Assembly (NCBI RefSeq): GCF_023734135.1
Contig: NZ_AP025730.1
Span: 248,001 to 312,000, forward strand
Direction: 5' to 3'
DNA length: 64,000 nucleotides
Origin: Sphaerotilus microaerophilus
Lineage (GTDB): Bacteria; Pseudomonadota; Gammaproteobacteria; Burkholderiales; Burkholderiaceae_C
Position numbers and translations under genes: made by a program. Below the pieces are notes generated by a model, which ran no database searches, was not told where the DNA came from, and saw only the letters and a program-made list of their open reading frames with translations. Below, one piece after another: positions 53,651 through 63,222 of the stretch (position 1 is the stretch's first letter; each line of letters starts with the position of its first letter).

Positions 53651-53869
53651 GACGAGTCTCCTCTTGAGCGGTCTGGATCCGGGTGCCATGCGCAGGAACA
53701 CGCGCCGGCCGGTACATCCTAGGCCAGCGCGCAAGACCCCGACGCCGACACACGCCCACGCAACCGCCCGCACATCGGGGCCGCCCACCGCTAGACTGGC
53801 CCGCAGCCGCCGCACGCTGGCGCCGTACCCGCCACGGCCACAGGGCACCGGCAAGATGGAGGATTCCCC

Positions 53870-54901
53870 ATGGACCGCACCCTGCGCTGGGGCCTGATCG
53901 GCTGCGGCGACGTCACCGAAGTCAAGAGCGGCCCGGCGCTGCAGCGCGCCGAGGGCTCGCAGCTCGTCGCGGTGGCCAGCCGCCACCCCGAACGCGCCGC
54001 CGACTGGGCCCGGCGCCACGGCGTGCCGCGCTGGCACGCCAGCGTCGATGAGTTGCTGGCCGCGCCGGACATCGACGCCGTCTACATCGCCACCCACCCG
54101 GACAGCCACTGCGGGCTGACGCTGCGCGCCGCGGCCGCCGGCAAGGCCGTGCTGGTCGAAAAGCCGATGGCGCTGGACCCCGCCGAGTGCCTGCGCATGG
54201 TGGAAGCCTGCCGCGCCGCCAGCGTGCCGCTCTGGGTGGCCTACTACCGCCGTGCGCTGCCGCGCTTCCTGGCGATCCGCCAGGCGCTGGCCGGCGAGGC
54301 GCTGGGCGCGCTGCGCGCCGTCGTGGTGCGGCAGTTCCGGCCGCTGCCCAGCACCGAGCGCCAGGCGAGCCAGGCGCACCGCTGGCGCGTCGATGCGGCC
54401 CGCTCGGGTGGCGGGCTGTTCTTCGAGGCCGCCTGCCACGGCCTGGATGCGCTGGACTGGCTGCTCGGCCCGCTGGAGCAGGTGCAGGGCCTGGCCGCCA
54501 ACCAGGCCGGCGCCTGGGCGCCGGAAGACATCGTGGCCGGCACCTGGCGCCATGCCGGCAGCGACGAAGGCGGCGAAGGCGACCCCTACCGCGGCACCGG
54601 CCGCGGCGTGGTCGGCAGTGTGCTGTGGTGCCACGCCGCCGGCATCGAGGAGGAATCCACCGAGATCGTCGGCAGCCGCGGGCGCCTGCGCTGGTCGGTC
54701 AACCGCTGCTCGCCGATCGAGCTGACCGTCGACGGCCGGACCCAGCTGCTGCCGATCCCCGACCCGCCGCATGTGCACCAGCCGCTGGTGCAGGCCATCG
54801 TGCACGAGTGGAACGGCCTGGGCCGCTGCCCCAGCACGGGCGAGAGTGCGCTGCGCACCGCACGGGTGATGGCGCAGCTGCTGGCGGGCCTGCCGGCCTG
54901 A
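53870..54901 (+). CDS. Gfo/Idh/MocA-family NAD(P)-dependent oxidoreductase
   Basis: The 343-residue protein begins 'MDRTLRWGLIGCGDVTEVKSGP' with the Rossmann GCGDV motif. 'VYIATHPDSHCGLTLRAAAAGKAVLVEKPMAL' carries the conserved EKP motif of this family, and 'GGLFFEAACHGLDALDWLLG' holds the usual catalytic His region. Typical substrates are sugars or inositol-type polyols. Neighbours do not suggest a specific one. It diverges from sodC with about 220 bp between. Confidence 0.93.
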   Translation: MDRTLRWGLIGCGDVTEVKSGPALQRAEGSQLVAVASRHPERAADWARRHGVPRWHASVDELLAAPDIDAVYIATHPDSHCGLTLRAAAAGKAVLVEKPMALDPAECLRMVEACRAASVPLWVAYYRRALPRFLAIRQALAGEALGALRAVVVRQFRPLPSTERQASQAHRWRVDAARSGGGLFFEAACHGLDALDWLLGPLEQVQGLAANQAGAWAPEDIVAGTWRHAGSDEGGEGDPYRGTGRGVVGSVLWCHAAGIEEESTEIVGSRGRLRWSVNRCSPIELTVDGRTQLLPIPDPPHVHQPLVQAIVHEWNGLGRCPSTGESALRTARVMAQLLAGLPA

Positions 54902-54990
54902 ACGGCAGTGCCGGCCGGCGTGCACAAGTCACCATCCCTGCGCATGGCGCGCCGGAGGGGTTGATTCATATCGGGACAATCCACTCACCC

Positions 54991-56166
54991 ATGGAACACC
55001 CGCTCATCGAAGCGGCCCTCGCGGCCCGCCACGCGCCCATCCCGCCGACGCTGCGCAGCCGCTTCCACGCCTTCCACCGCGCGCACAACCTGCGCTTCCT
55101 GCTGGTGATCAACCTGCTGGGGCAGGCCGCGTACTTCTCCTACGCGCTGGCCGACCTGCTGGCGGTGCCCGACATCGCGGCGCTCTCGCTGGCCACCCGC
55201 ACGGCCTTCCTGCTCCTGACGCTGCCCGTCGTGCTGCTGCTGTTTCGCCGCGCCCGCTCGATGCGGCTGCTGGACATGCTGCTGCCGGCGCTGATCACCC
55301 TGGCCGCGCTGATCTGGTTCGAGCTGCTCACGCACAGCCGCTCACCCAACGTGGCCACCTACCAGTACGCCTCGGTGATCTTCATCGTGCTGGCCAACCT
55401 CGGCGTGCGGGTCCACTACGCCCCTGCGCTGTTCTGGTCGCTGGCGATCTCCGCGGCCACGGGCCAGGGCGTGGTGCGGCTGGCCGGCGGATTCAACGAG
55501 GCCACGCTGGTGTTCTCGCTGGTCTACCTGCCGGTGCTGTTCTTCAGCCTCTTCATCAGCTGGACGGCCACGCACCACGGCCGGCGCAGCTTCCTGCTCG
55601 CGCAGCTCGACGAGCTGACCCTCCAGGAGCTGCTGCACGCCAACGGCCGCCTGCGCACCCTGGCCGATACCGACGCCCTCACCGGCCTGCCCAACCGCCG
55701 CCAGTTCGACGCCGAGGCCGAGCGCGCCTGGTACCACGCCCGGCAGCGCGGCCACTCCCTGGCGCTGCTGATGATCGACATCGACCACTTCAAGCCCTAC
55801 AACGACCACTACGGCCACCCGGCCGGCGACGCCTGCCTGCGGCGCGTGGCCGGCTTGCTGGCCAGCCACATGCGCGAGGGCGAATACCTGGCCGGCCGCT
55901 GGGGCGGCGAGGAGTTTGCCGTGCTGCTCACCCCGGCCGGCCCGGAGTTGGCCGCCACCGTCGCACAGCGCCTGGTGGACGCGGTGGCACAGCTGGCCAT
56001 CCCCCACGGGCACCGCCCCGACGGCAGCGACGTGGTCACCTTCAGCATCGGCGGCGCCCTGTCCAGCGAGCCCGGGGTGGCCTCGCTGGCCATGCTGGTC
56101 GAGCGCAGCGACGCCCGGCTCTACCAGGCCAAGCGCAGCGGGCGCGGCCGGGCGGTGATGGGCTGA
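54991..56166 (+). CDS. Membrane-anchored diguanylate cyclase (GGDEF)
   Basis: From ATG 54991 the product has 391 residues. The first 205 form about six membrane helices (for example 'LLVINLLGQAAYFSYALA'), a MASE-type sensor not identified further. The GGDEF domain follows with 'TDALTGLPNRRQF', 'LLMIDIDHFKPYNDHYGH' and WGGEEF at 304-309. The I-site RxxD is not clear at the usual position; R295-EGE lies one residue too far, so product inhibition is uncertain. It is the second GGDEF protein in the window. Confidence 0.93.
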   Translation: MEHPLIEAALAARHAPIPPTLRSRFHAFHRAHNLRFLLVINLLGQAAYFSYALADLLAVPDIAALSLATRTAFLLLTLPVVLLLFRRARSMRLLDMLLPALITLAALIWFELLTHSRSPNVATYQYASVIFIVLANLGVRVHYAPALFWSLAISAATGQGVVRLAGGFNEATLVFSLVYLPVLFFSLFISWTATHHGRRSFLLAQLDELTLQELLHANGRLRTLADTDALTGLPNRRQFDAEAERAWYHARQRGHSLALLMIDIDHFKPYNDHYGHPAGDACLRRVAGLLASHMREGEYLAGRWGGEEFAVLLTPAGPELAATVAQRLVDAVAQLAIPHGHRPDGSDVVTFSIGGALSSEPGVASLAMLVERSDARLYQAKRSGRGRAVMG

Positions 56167-56358
56167 GGGCCTCGGCACCTGCGCAGGTGCGCCGCACATC
56201 CCTCCTGCCATCAGGGCCATTCAACGCAACCGATCGGCAACCAGGGTTTTCACCTGGTCTCGGCCCCGTTGCGAACCAAGGCGGCGATCCCGCGGCCGGC
56301 CTGAGCGAGACTGCAGGCTTCGCGATCCGCCTCGCGCCCTGCGTCTCCTCGCCCGGTC

Positions 56359-56913
56359 ATGGTCCCCACCGCCCTCGCCTTCATCGCCGGCACCGCCGCC
56401 CTGCTCTGGGTGTCCCGGCACGCCCTGCGCAATCCGCGTGCGCACGGCTTCTACCGCTTCTTCGCCTGGGAATGCATCCTGGGCCTGGTGCTGCTGAACT
56501 TCCCCGTCTGGGAGCGCGACCCCTTCGCGCCGCACCAGCTCGCCTCCTGGGTGCTGCTGCTGGTGTCGCCCGCGCTCGCCATCCAGGCCGTGCGCCAGCT
56601 CAAGCATCAGGGCCGCCCGGATGCCACGCGCAGCGACGCCGAGCTGTTCGGCTTCGAGCGCACCTCCCGGCTCGTCACCAGCGGCCTGTTCCGCTACATC
56701 CGCCACCCGATGTACGCGGCGCTGATCTACCTGGCCTGGGGCGCCTACCTGAAGGACGCCGCCGCGCCGCTGGGCATCGCCCTGGTGGGCGCGGCCACCG
56801 TGCTGCTGCTGCTCACCGCCCTGCGCGACGAGGCCGAGTGCCGCGCCCACTTCGGCGCGGCTTACGATGCGTACATGAAGACCAGCAAGCGCTTCGTGCC
56901 CTTCGTGTTCTGA
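56359..56913 (+). CDS. Isoprenylcysteine carboxyl methyltransferase (ICMT)-family membrane protein
   Basis: The 184-residue protein has four to five membrane helices and the ICMT/PEMT family motif 'TSGLFRYIRHPMYAALIYLAWGAYLK', followed by 'LRDEAECRAHFGAAYDAYMKTSKRFVPFVF', a typical EE/R-containing C-terminus. In bacteria these proteins methylate lipids or small molecules; the substrate is unknown. It precedes the double thioredoxin gene by about 60 bp. Confidence 0.88.
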   Translation: MVPTALAFIAGTAALLWVSRHALRNPRAHGFYRFFAWECILGLVLLNFPVWERDPFAPHQLASWVLLLVSPALAIQAVRQLKHQGRPDATRSDAELFGFERTSRLVTSGLFRYIRHPMYAALIYLAWGAYLKDAAAPLGIALVGAATVLLLLTALRDEAECRAHFGAAYDAYMKTSKRFVPFVF

Positions 56914-56974
56914 ACACGGTCCGGACGGGCTCCGGACGAAGCGCAGCGGCACCCGGCCACCGAGGAGACAGGCC

Positions 56975-58078
56975 ATGAAGATCGCGAATCGGCTCCCCGC
57001 CGCCCTGGCCGCCCTGCTGGTGGCCGGCACCTGGGCCACCAGTGCCACCGCGCAGGCACAGGCGCCGACGCCCGGACAGGCAGCGCCGAAGGTGGCCACG
57101 GCCGAAGCGCCCCATCCGATCGACATCCCGCCCTGGTTCAGCGACAGCTTCCTCGACTTCAAGGACGAGATGGCCGACGCCGCACGCGCCGGCAAGCGGT
57201 TGCTCGTCTACATCGGCCAGGACGGCTGCCCCTACTGCCGCGAGCTGATGCAGACCAACTTCAGCCAGCGCACCATCGTCGAGAAGACGCGCGCCCATTT
57301 CGTCGCCATCGCGCTCAACCTCTGGGGCGACCGCGAGGTGACCTGGGTGGACGGCCGCCGCTACAGCGAGAAGACCCTGGCGCGCGAGCTGAAGGTGCAG
57401 TTCACGCCCACGCTGCTCTTCCTCGACCCCGCCAGCGGCCAGGTGGTCGGCCGGCTCAACGGCTACCAGCCGCCCGAGCGTTTCTCGGCCGCGCTGGACC
57501 ACGTGATCGCCCGCGGCGAGCGGCGCCAGCCACTGGCGGATTACCTGGCCAGCCACGTCCGGGAGACCGCCCGTGCGCAGCTCAATGAACAGCCCTTCTT
57601 CCTGCGCCCACCCGCGGGCGGCCAGGCCCATGACCTGCGCCGAGCGCCCGGCAGCCGGCCGCTGGCGGTGCTGTTCGAGACGCGCCGCTGCGCGCCCTGC
57701 GACGAGATGCACCAGCAGGGCTTCCCGCGCCCGGAGGTGCAGGCGCAGCTGCGCCGCGTCGACATCGTGCGCTTCGCGTTGAACGACCGCAGCGGTCTGA
57801 TCGCCCCGGACGGCCGCCGGCTCAGCGCCGAGGCCTGGGCCCGCGAGCTGCAGGTCGGTTTCACGCCGACGCTGGTGTTCTTCGACGCCGCCGGCCCCGC
57901 AGCGGCCGGCCGGGAGGTGTTCCGGGTCGACGGCTACACGCGGGCCTTCCACCTCGCCAGCGCCTTCGACTACGTCGCGAGCGGCAGCTGGCGGCGCGAG
58001 CCCGAGTTCCAGCGCTACCTGCGCGACAAGGCCGACCGCCTGCGCGAGCAGGGCCAGCGCGTCGAGCTCTGGAAGTAG
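56975..58078 (+). CDS. Periplasmic protein with two thioredoxin-like domains
   Basis: The 367-residue product has a signal peptide (core about 7-22, cleavage near AQAQA). Two thioredoxin-fold units follow: the first with CPYC (C85, C88) and 'KVQFTPTLLFLD' (cis-Pro loop), the second with CAPC (C239, C242) and 'VGFTPTLVFFD'. Each keeps the essential cysteine pair. This tandem layout resembles the SoxW-type or thioredoxin_2 proteins, which reduce disulfides in the periplasm. No sox or ccm gene is nearby. Confidence 0.9.
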   Translation: MKIANRLPAALAALLVAGTWATSATAQAQAPTPGQAAPKVATAEAPHPIDIPPWFSDSFLDFKDEMADAARAGKRLLVYIGQDGCPYCRELMQTNFSQRTIVEKTRAHFVAIALNLWGDREVTWVDGRRYSEKTLARELKVQFTPTLLFLDPASGQVVGRLNGYQPPERFSAALDHVIARGERRQPLADYLASHVRETARAQLNEQPFFLRPPAGGQAHDLRRAPGSRPLAVLFETRRCAPCDEMHQQGFPRPEVQAQLRRVDIVRFALNDRSGLIAPDGRRLSAEAWARELQVGFTPTLVFFDAAGPAAAGREVFRVDGYTRAFHLASAFDYVASGSWRREPEFQRYLRDKADRLREQGQRVELWK

Positions 58079-58112
58079 CTCACCCAGCGCGAGCGGCGCT
58101 GGCGGCCGGCCG

Positions 58113-59222
58113 TCAGGGCACCACCGCCAGGAACAGGAACACCACGAACAGCACCAGGTGCACCGCGCCCTGCAGCACCGTGGCGCGCCCGCCCGCCAGG
58201 GTCAGCGTGGCCACGGCAAAGCTGAGCACCAGCAGCACGATGTCCTTGCCGCCGAGCCCGAGCTGCAGCGGAAAGGGCAGCCAGGGGCTCAGCGCCGCCA
58301 CCACCGGCACCGTCAGGCCGATGCTGGCCAGCCCGGAGCCCAGCGCCAGGTTCAGGCTGGTCTGGAGCCGGTTGTGCAGCGCCGCACGGGCAGCGGCCAG
58401 CGTCTCTGGCGCCAGCACCAGCAGCGCCACCAGCACACCCACCACCCCGGGCGGCGCCCCGGCGGCGCGCACGCCGGCCTCCAGCGTGGGCGCCAGCGCC
58501 TTGGCCAGCCCCACCACCGCCACCAGTGACAGCATCAGCAACGCCAGCCCGGCCAGCGCCGCCGCGTTGGACGGCGGCGCAGCGTGCTCGCTGCTGGAGG
58601 GCGCGGTGCCATCCGCGTCGGGCAGCGGCAGGAAGTAGTCGCGGTGCCGCACCGTCTGCACGAAGACGAAGGCACCGTACAGAACGAGTGAAGCCACCCC
58701 CGCCAGCGCCAGCTGCGCGGGCGAGAAGGTCGGCCCGGGCGACGAGGTGGTGTACACCGGCAACACCAGCGTCAGCACCGACAGCGCCAGCAGCACCGCC
58801 AGCGTCGGCCCGGTCCCGTCGACGCGGAAGGCCACCACCCGGTGGCGCAGCCCGCCCAGCAGCAGGCACAGCCCGACGACGCCGTTGGTGACGATCATGA
58901 TCGCGGCGAACACCGTGTCGCGCGGCAGCGCGGCCGCCTGCGCGCCGCCGGCCAGCATCAGCGAGACGACCAGCGCCACCTCGATCACCGTGACCGCCAG
59001 CGCAAGCACCAGGGTGCCGAAGGGCTCGCCGACGCGGTGCGCCACCACCTCGGCGTGGTGCACCGCCGCCAACACGGCGGCGATGAGCCCGACCGCCGCC
59101 GCCATCAGCGTCCAGGCCCCGTCGAAGGCGCCCGCCAGGCCCAGCGCCAGCAGCCCCAGCCCCGGCAGCAGCAGGCTCCAGAGCGGCAGGGCGGGCGGGA
59201 GGTTCAGGTGGGGCCGACGCAT
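58113..59222 (-). CDS. chaA: Calcium/proton antiporter, ChaA family
   Basis: The 369-residue protein has about eleven membrane helices and the two antiporter repeats: 'GEPFGTLVLALAVTVIEVALVV' and 'APETLAAARAALHNRLQTSLNLALGSGLASIGLT', which carry the conserved acidic residues of the CaCA superfamily. ChaA exports Ca2+ (or Na+/K+) for protons. A polar loop of about 20 residues splits the two halves, as expected. It stands alone, convergent with the double thioredoxin gene. Confidence 0.92.
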   Translation of the reverse strand: MRRPHLNLPPALPLWSLLLPGLGLLALGLAGAFDGAWTLMAAAVGLIAAVLAAVHHAEVVAHRVGEPFGTLVLALAVTVIEVALVVSLMLAGGAQAAALPRDTVFAAIMIVTNGVVGLCLLLGGLRHRVVAFRVDGTGPTLAVLLALSVLTLVLPVYTTSSPGPTFSPAQLALAGVASLVLYGAFVFVQTVRHRDYFLPLPDADGTAPSSSEHAAPPSNAAALAGLALLMLSLVAVVGLAKALAPTLEAGVRAAGAPPGVVGVLVALLVLAPETLAAARAALHNRLQTSLNLALGSGLASIGLTVPVVAALSPWLPFPLQLGLGGKDIVLLVLSFAVATLTLAGGRATVLQGAVHLVLFVVFLFLAVVP

Positions 59223-59292
59223 GCGCCGCAGTATGCGGGCGGAGGCAAAGCAGGCGCGGCGGCGGGTGCTTCGGCGGCGGGTGCTGCGCCCC

Positions 59293-60645
59293 TCAGGCCT
59301 GCGCCTCCCGGGCCATCGCGGCCAGGATCCCCGCCGGTTCGGCCGGTGCCCCTGCGAGCAGCGCCTCCAGCGCCTGATGCGCCACCCCGTAGTGCGCCTT
59401 CAGCGCCTGCACCTGCGCGAGCAACGCCTGCCGTTGTGACTCGGGCAGTGGCTGGGCGCGGCGCACCGCCAGCACCATCTTGTTCTTGCTGGTGTGCTCG
59501 GGCGAGATGAACTCGAAGACCTGGGCGTCGTAGCCGCTGGCCTGCAGCAGCAGGGCGCGCAGCGTGTCGGTGAGCATTTCGGCCTGCTCGGTCATGTGGA
59601 TGCCGTGGCGCAGCATGGGCTGCAGCAGCGGCGGCGCCTTCATCTGCGGGCGCAACTCCTTGTGGCAGCAGGGCGAGCACAGGATGATGGCCGCGCCCGC
59701 CAGCACGCCGCGGTGCATCGCCACATCGGTGGCGGTGTCGCAGGCGTGCAGCGCGATCATGATGTCGATCGGCCGGGCCGCGAAGCTGCGCACATCGCCG
59801 GTGGCGAAATGCAGCGAGCCGCCGTCCTCACTTTGCCCCGGCGCCATGCCGAGTCGCGCCGCAGCGTCGTTGCACAGCGTGGTCAGGTCCGGCCGCAGCT
59901 CGACGCCGATGACCTCTGGCACCCGGCCGGCGCCGCGCAGCATGTGGTGCACCGCAAAAGTCAGGTAGCCCTTGCCGGCACCGAAGTCCAGCACCCGCAC
60001 GGGCTGAGCAGCATCGCGCTGCGCCAGCGGCGACTGGGCGATGGCGTGCTCCAGCACCTCGACGAACTTGTTGATCTGCCGCCACTTGCGCGCCATCGCC
60101 GGCACCAGGCGCTGCTGCGCGTCGGTGACGCCCAGCTCGGCCAGGAAGGGTGTGTCCAGCGACAGCGCATGGCGCTTCGCCCGGTCGTGCGCGGTGACGG
60201 TGGTGGCCCCCTCATCGGCGACACCCTCGTCCGACGCAGCGCCAGCCCCCGCCGCAGGCGCTGCGACCTTGCCGATGCGCAGCCCCCACTGTCCCTTGCG
60301 GCTCATCATCAGCTGGATGTCGTGCCCGCGGGTGACCAGGTGGGCGTGGTGGAACTGCTGCGCCACCCCCCGCGCCACCTCCTCCACCGCCTCGTCCAGC
60401 GGCAGGTTCTTGGTGATGTCCTTGGTCCGATGCCGCCAGACCATCGACAGGTGCTCCACCCCGCGCAGCAGCACCCGCCGCGCCAGCAGCTTTTCCAGCG
60501 AGGGCTCGGCATCGTGCGGCCGGCCCAGCACCAGCCGCTGGAAGCTGCCGTCGGCCAGGCTCTGGCGCAGCCGGACGATGAACTTCTGCGGCTCGGTGAG
60601 CGACACCGCGGCAGCGGGGCGGGATTCGGCGGTGGGCGAATGCAT
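59293..60645 (-). CDS. SAM-dependent methyltransferase, METTL25-like (Methyltransf_32)
   Basis: The 450-residue product (ATG 60645) has an N-terminal region of about 200 residues with no known domain, and a C-terminal methyltransferase: motif I VLDFGAGKGYLTF, 'GVELRPDL', and 'IMIALHACDTATDVAM' plus 'CSPCCHKEL', the signature of the METTL25/GSTCD-like Methyltransf_32 group. These may act on RNA or proteins. GGGGAGGA lies ten bases before the ATG. It diverges from the DUF1810 gene. Confidence 0.88.
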   Translation of the reverse strand: MHSPTAESRPAAAVSLTEPQKFIVRLRQSLADGSFQRLVLGRPHDAEPSLEKLLARRVLLRGVEHLSMVWRHRTKDITKNLPLDEAVEEVARGVAQQFHHAHLVTRGHDIQLMMSRKGQWGLRIGKVAAPAAGAGAASDEGVADEGATTVTAHDRAKRHALSLDTPFLAELGVTDAQQRLVPAMARKWRQINKFVEVLEHAIAQSPLAQRDAAQPVRVLDFGAGKGYLTFAVHHMLRGAGRVPEVIGVELRPDLTTLCNDAAARLGMAPGQSEDGGSLHFATGDVRSFAARPIDIMIALHACDTATDVAMHRGVLAGAAIILCSPCCHKELRPQMKAPPLLQPMLRHGIHMTEQAEMLTDTLRALLLQASGYDAQVFEFISPEHTSKNKMVLAVRRAQPLPESQRQALLAQVQALKAHYGVAHQALEALLAGAPAEPAGILAAMAREAQA

Positions 60646-60706
60646 GGTGCAATTGTCCTCCCCGCACCCGCGCCCTAGACTGAAGCCTCCCGCCGCGGAG
60701 AAACCC

Positions 60707-61138
60707 ATGCCCGATCCGCACACGCTCCAGCGCTTCGTCGACGCCCAGGCCCCCGTCTGGCCGCAGGTGCACGCCGAACTCGCCGCGGGCGCCAAGCGCA
60801 GCCACTGGATGTGGTTCATCTTCCCGCAGCTGCGCGGCCTGGGCCGCAGCGAGACGGCGCGCTTCTACGGTATCGGCGACCTGGACGAAGCCCGCGCCTG
60901 GTGGGCCCACCCGCTGCTGGGCCCGCGCCTGCGCGAGGCCTTCGGCCTGCTGGCCGCGCTGCCGTCGACGCTCAGTGCCGAGCAAGTGCTCGGCCCGGTG
61001 GATGCGCTGAAGCTGCGCTCCTGCCTGACGCTGTTCGAGGCGGTGGCGCCCGAGGAGGCGGTGTTGGGTGTGCTGCTGGCACGCTGGTACGGAGGCCGGC
61101 GGGATGCGGCCACGCAGGAACGGCTGGGCGCCGCCTGA
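60707..61138 (+). CDS. DUF1810 family protein
   Basis: The 143-residue protein matches DUF1810: 'LQRFVDAQAPVWPQVHAEL', 'SHWMWFIFPQLRGLGRSETARFYGI', 'EARAWWAHPLLGPRL', 'KLRSCLTLFEAV'. The family is related to calpastatin-like proteins by name only and has no known biochemical role. It is divergent from the methyltransferase and 96 bp upstream of the TPR pair. Confidence 0.92.
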   Translation: MPDPHTLQRFVDAQAPVWPQVHAELAAGAKRSHWMWFIFPQLRGLGRSETARFYGIGDLDEARAWWAHPLLGPRLREAFGLLAALPSTLSAEQVLGPVDALKLRSCLTLFEAVAPEEAVLGVLLARWYGGRRDAATQERLGAA

Positions 61139-61144
61139 GCGGGC

Positions 61145-61182
61145 GAAAAACCGGCAAATTCGTTCCATTCCCGTTAAGCTGC
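61145..61182 (+). promoter_or_regulatory. Upstream element shared with the next paralogue
   Basis: The stretch GAAAAACCGGCAAATT followed later by CCCGTTAAGCTGC recurs upstream of the second paralogue (63223-63259). It lies about 53-90 bp before the ATG, where a promoter would be expected; the AT-rich core stands out. Confidence 0.45.
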
Positions 61183-61234
61183 GCAGCGAGGCGTCCCTCG
61201 ACGGCAACCGCACCCTGCGGAGAAGGAGCACGGC

Positions 61235-63115
61235 ATGGCCTACCGCCCCAGCGACCCGTCGGACCGGTCCACCGGCCGCCCCTGGCGCCGCGCTCGGCAG
61301 CTCCACCCCGCGCTGTCCCTGGCCCTCAGCAGCTGCCTGCTGACCGCCGGTCTGCCACTGGCGACGGCCTGGCTGGCCCCCGCCACCGCCCTCGCAGCCA
61401 CCCCGGCTGCAGCGCGCGACCTCAGCGCCGATGCCAAGGCCGCCGCCGCCGAAACCGTCTTCAACGCCGCCGCCACGCTGGACGCCTTCAAGCGCGAAGC
61501 CGACGACCGCCTGCGCGGCCAGCGCCGCCAGATCGAAGGCCTGCAGACCCGCCTGAAGACGGCCGAGGCGCAGCGCCAGACCGACGTCAGCGCCCTGCGC
61601 AGCGAACTCGCCCAGGCCCAGGAACGCTTCGTCGCCGAACTGGCCGCACGCGACCGCACCTACGCCCGCGAGATCGCGGTGTTCCGCAGCACGGTCGAGG
61701 ACATCGCCGCCACGCCCGAAGGCGCTGAAGCCCTGCGGCAGTACAACGCCGGGGACGAAGCCGGTGCGCTGGCGGTGCTGGACAGCCTGGCCGACGCCCG
61801 CGAGCAGGCGCGCAAGGCGCGCGCCGCGCTGGAGACGGCCGCCGAGCGCCGCCGCATCGCCACGCTCGCGCTGGATGCCCGCGACAAGGGCAAGGTCGAC
61901 ACGCTGGCGGTAATCAAGCGCTACGAGGAAGTCACCCGCCTCGACCCCGGCTGGCACTGGGACTGGGTGGAACTGAGCCGCCTGTACGCCGAGGCCAACC
62001 GTCTCCAGCAGGCCCAGGCTGCGGCGCAGCGCTCGGCGGACACCGCTCAAGACAACCGCGACCTGGCGGTCGCGCTGGACGAACTTGGCAAGCTACTCGC
62101 CGCCCAGGGCGACGGCGTCGGCGCCCGCGCACGCTTCGAGGAGAGCCTGGACATCTTTCGGCACCTGGCCGCGGTCAACCCCAGCCTCGACGTCTACCAG
62201 CGCGACTTCGCCCACATGCTGCGCAGGCTGGGCGACCTGCTCATCCGCCAGGGTGAGCTCGCTGCCGCCCGCGTGCACCTGCAAGGCAGCCTGGCGATCC
62301 GCCAGCGCCTCGCCGCCGCCAACCCCGGTTCGGCCGATGACCAACGCGACCACAGCCTCATCCTGAGCAAGCTGGGCGACCTGCTGCTCGCCGAGGGTGA
62401 TCCCGCTGCCGCCCGAGCGCACTTCGAGGACAGCCTGGCCATCACGCGGCGCCTGGCCGCCGCACACCCCGGCTCGGCCAACGCGCAGCGCGACCTCAGC
62501 ATCGGTCTGGAGCGGCTCGGCGACCGGCTCCTCGCCCAGCGGGATCTGGCCGGCGCCCGTGCGCTCTTCGAGGAAGATCTGGCCATCTCCCAGCGCCTGG
62601 CCGCGGCCGACCCCGGCTCCGCCAGCGCGCAGCGCGACCTCAGTGTCAGCCTCAACAAGATCGGTGACCTGCTCCTCGCCCAACGCGACTTCTCAGGCGC
62701 CCGCGCGCGGTTTCAGGACAGCCTGGCCATCCGCCAGCGCCTGGCCGCCGCCGACCCCGCATCGGCGACCGCACAGCGCGATGTCAGAATCAACCAGAAC
62801 AGGCTCGGCGACCTGCTGTTTGGCCAGGGCGACCTCGCCGGCGCCCACACCCACTTTCAGGCCAGCCTCGCCATCGCCCAGCGCCTGGCCGCCGCCGACC
62901 CCAGCTCGGCGCAGGCGCAGGCGCAACGCGAAGTCTGGCTGACGATGTGGCGGCTGCGGCAGCTGCCGGACAGCGGTATCACCTGGGCGCAGATCGCCCA
63001 GGCCATCGAGGCCCAGCAGGCGCGCGGCACGCTCCTGCCGGGGGACCAGCGCTACCTCGACGACGCCCGGCAACGCGCCCAGCGCGAACAGGCCCCGAGC
63101 GCCAAGCCGCCCTGA
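61235..63115 (+). CDS. Exported coiled-coil and 48-residue TPR-like repeat protein, copy 1
   Basis: The 626-residue product has a signal peptide (hydrophobic core about 25-50, ending ALAAT). An N-terminal coiled coil (about 60-165) with heptad-like 'RLRGQRRQIEGLQTRLK' is followed by a 48-residue TPR-like repeat present six times (about residues 284-570), with consensus LGDLLLAQGDLAGAR and SLAI.QRLAAADP. No enzyme domain is seen. GAGAAGGAG is just upstream of the ATG. It should be a periplasmic scaffold or interaction protein. A second, very similar gene begins 197 bp downstream. Confidence 0.88.
   Translation: MAYRPSDPSDRSTGRPWRRARQLHPALSLALSSCLLTAGLPLATAWLAPATALAATPAAARDLSADAKAAAAETVFNAAATLDAFKREADDRLRGQRRQIEGLQTRLKTAEAQRQTDVSALRSELAQAQERFVAELAARDRTYAREIAVFRSTVEDIAATPEGAEALRQYNAGDEAGALAVLDSLADAREQARKARAALETAAERRRIATLALDARDKGKVDTLAVIKRYEEVTRLDPGWHWDWVELSRLYAEANRLQQAQAAAQRSADTAQDNRDLAVALDELGKLLAAQGDGVGARARFEESLDIFRHLAAVNPSLDVYQRDFAHMLRRLGDLLIRQGELAAARVHLQGSLAIRQRLAAANPGSADDQRDHSLILSKLGDLLLAEGDPAAARAHFEDSLAITRRLAAAHPGSANAQRDLSIGLERLGDRLLAQRDLAGARALFEEDLAISQRLAAADPGSASAQRDLSVSLNKIGDLLLAQRDFSGARARFQDSLAIRQRLAAADPASATAQRDVRINQNRLGDLLFGQGDLAGAHTHFQASLAIAQRLAAADPSSAQAQAQREVWLTMWRLRQLPDSGITWAQIAQAIEAQQARGTLLPGDQRYLDDARQRAQREQAPSAKPP
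62084..62947 (+). repeat. Six tandem 144-bp repeats coding 48-residue TPR-like units
   Basis: Equivalent Leu/Ile codons start at 62084, 62228, 62372, 62516, 62660 and 62804, an exact 144-bp period. Each unit encodes an LGxLL..G...ARxxF..SL.I..RLAA..P unit. The last unit is diverged at its end. Confidence 0.88.
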
Positions 63116-63222
63116 CCGCTGCGCCCGCGCCTGCCCCCAAACCCGGCGCCGGCGCACCGGCCACCCTGGCCGCTCATGCCGCTCGGGCCGCGCATACCGC
63201 CCGTGCCGCCACATCGCCCGTC

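Noticed and set aside
62084..62947. 144-bp periodic repeats considered as a non-coding satellite
   Set aside because: They keep one open reading frame with typical TPR-like residues at the same positions, so they are coding.
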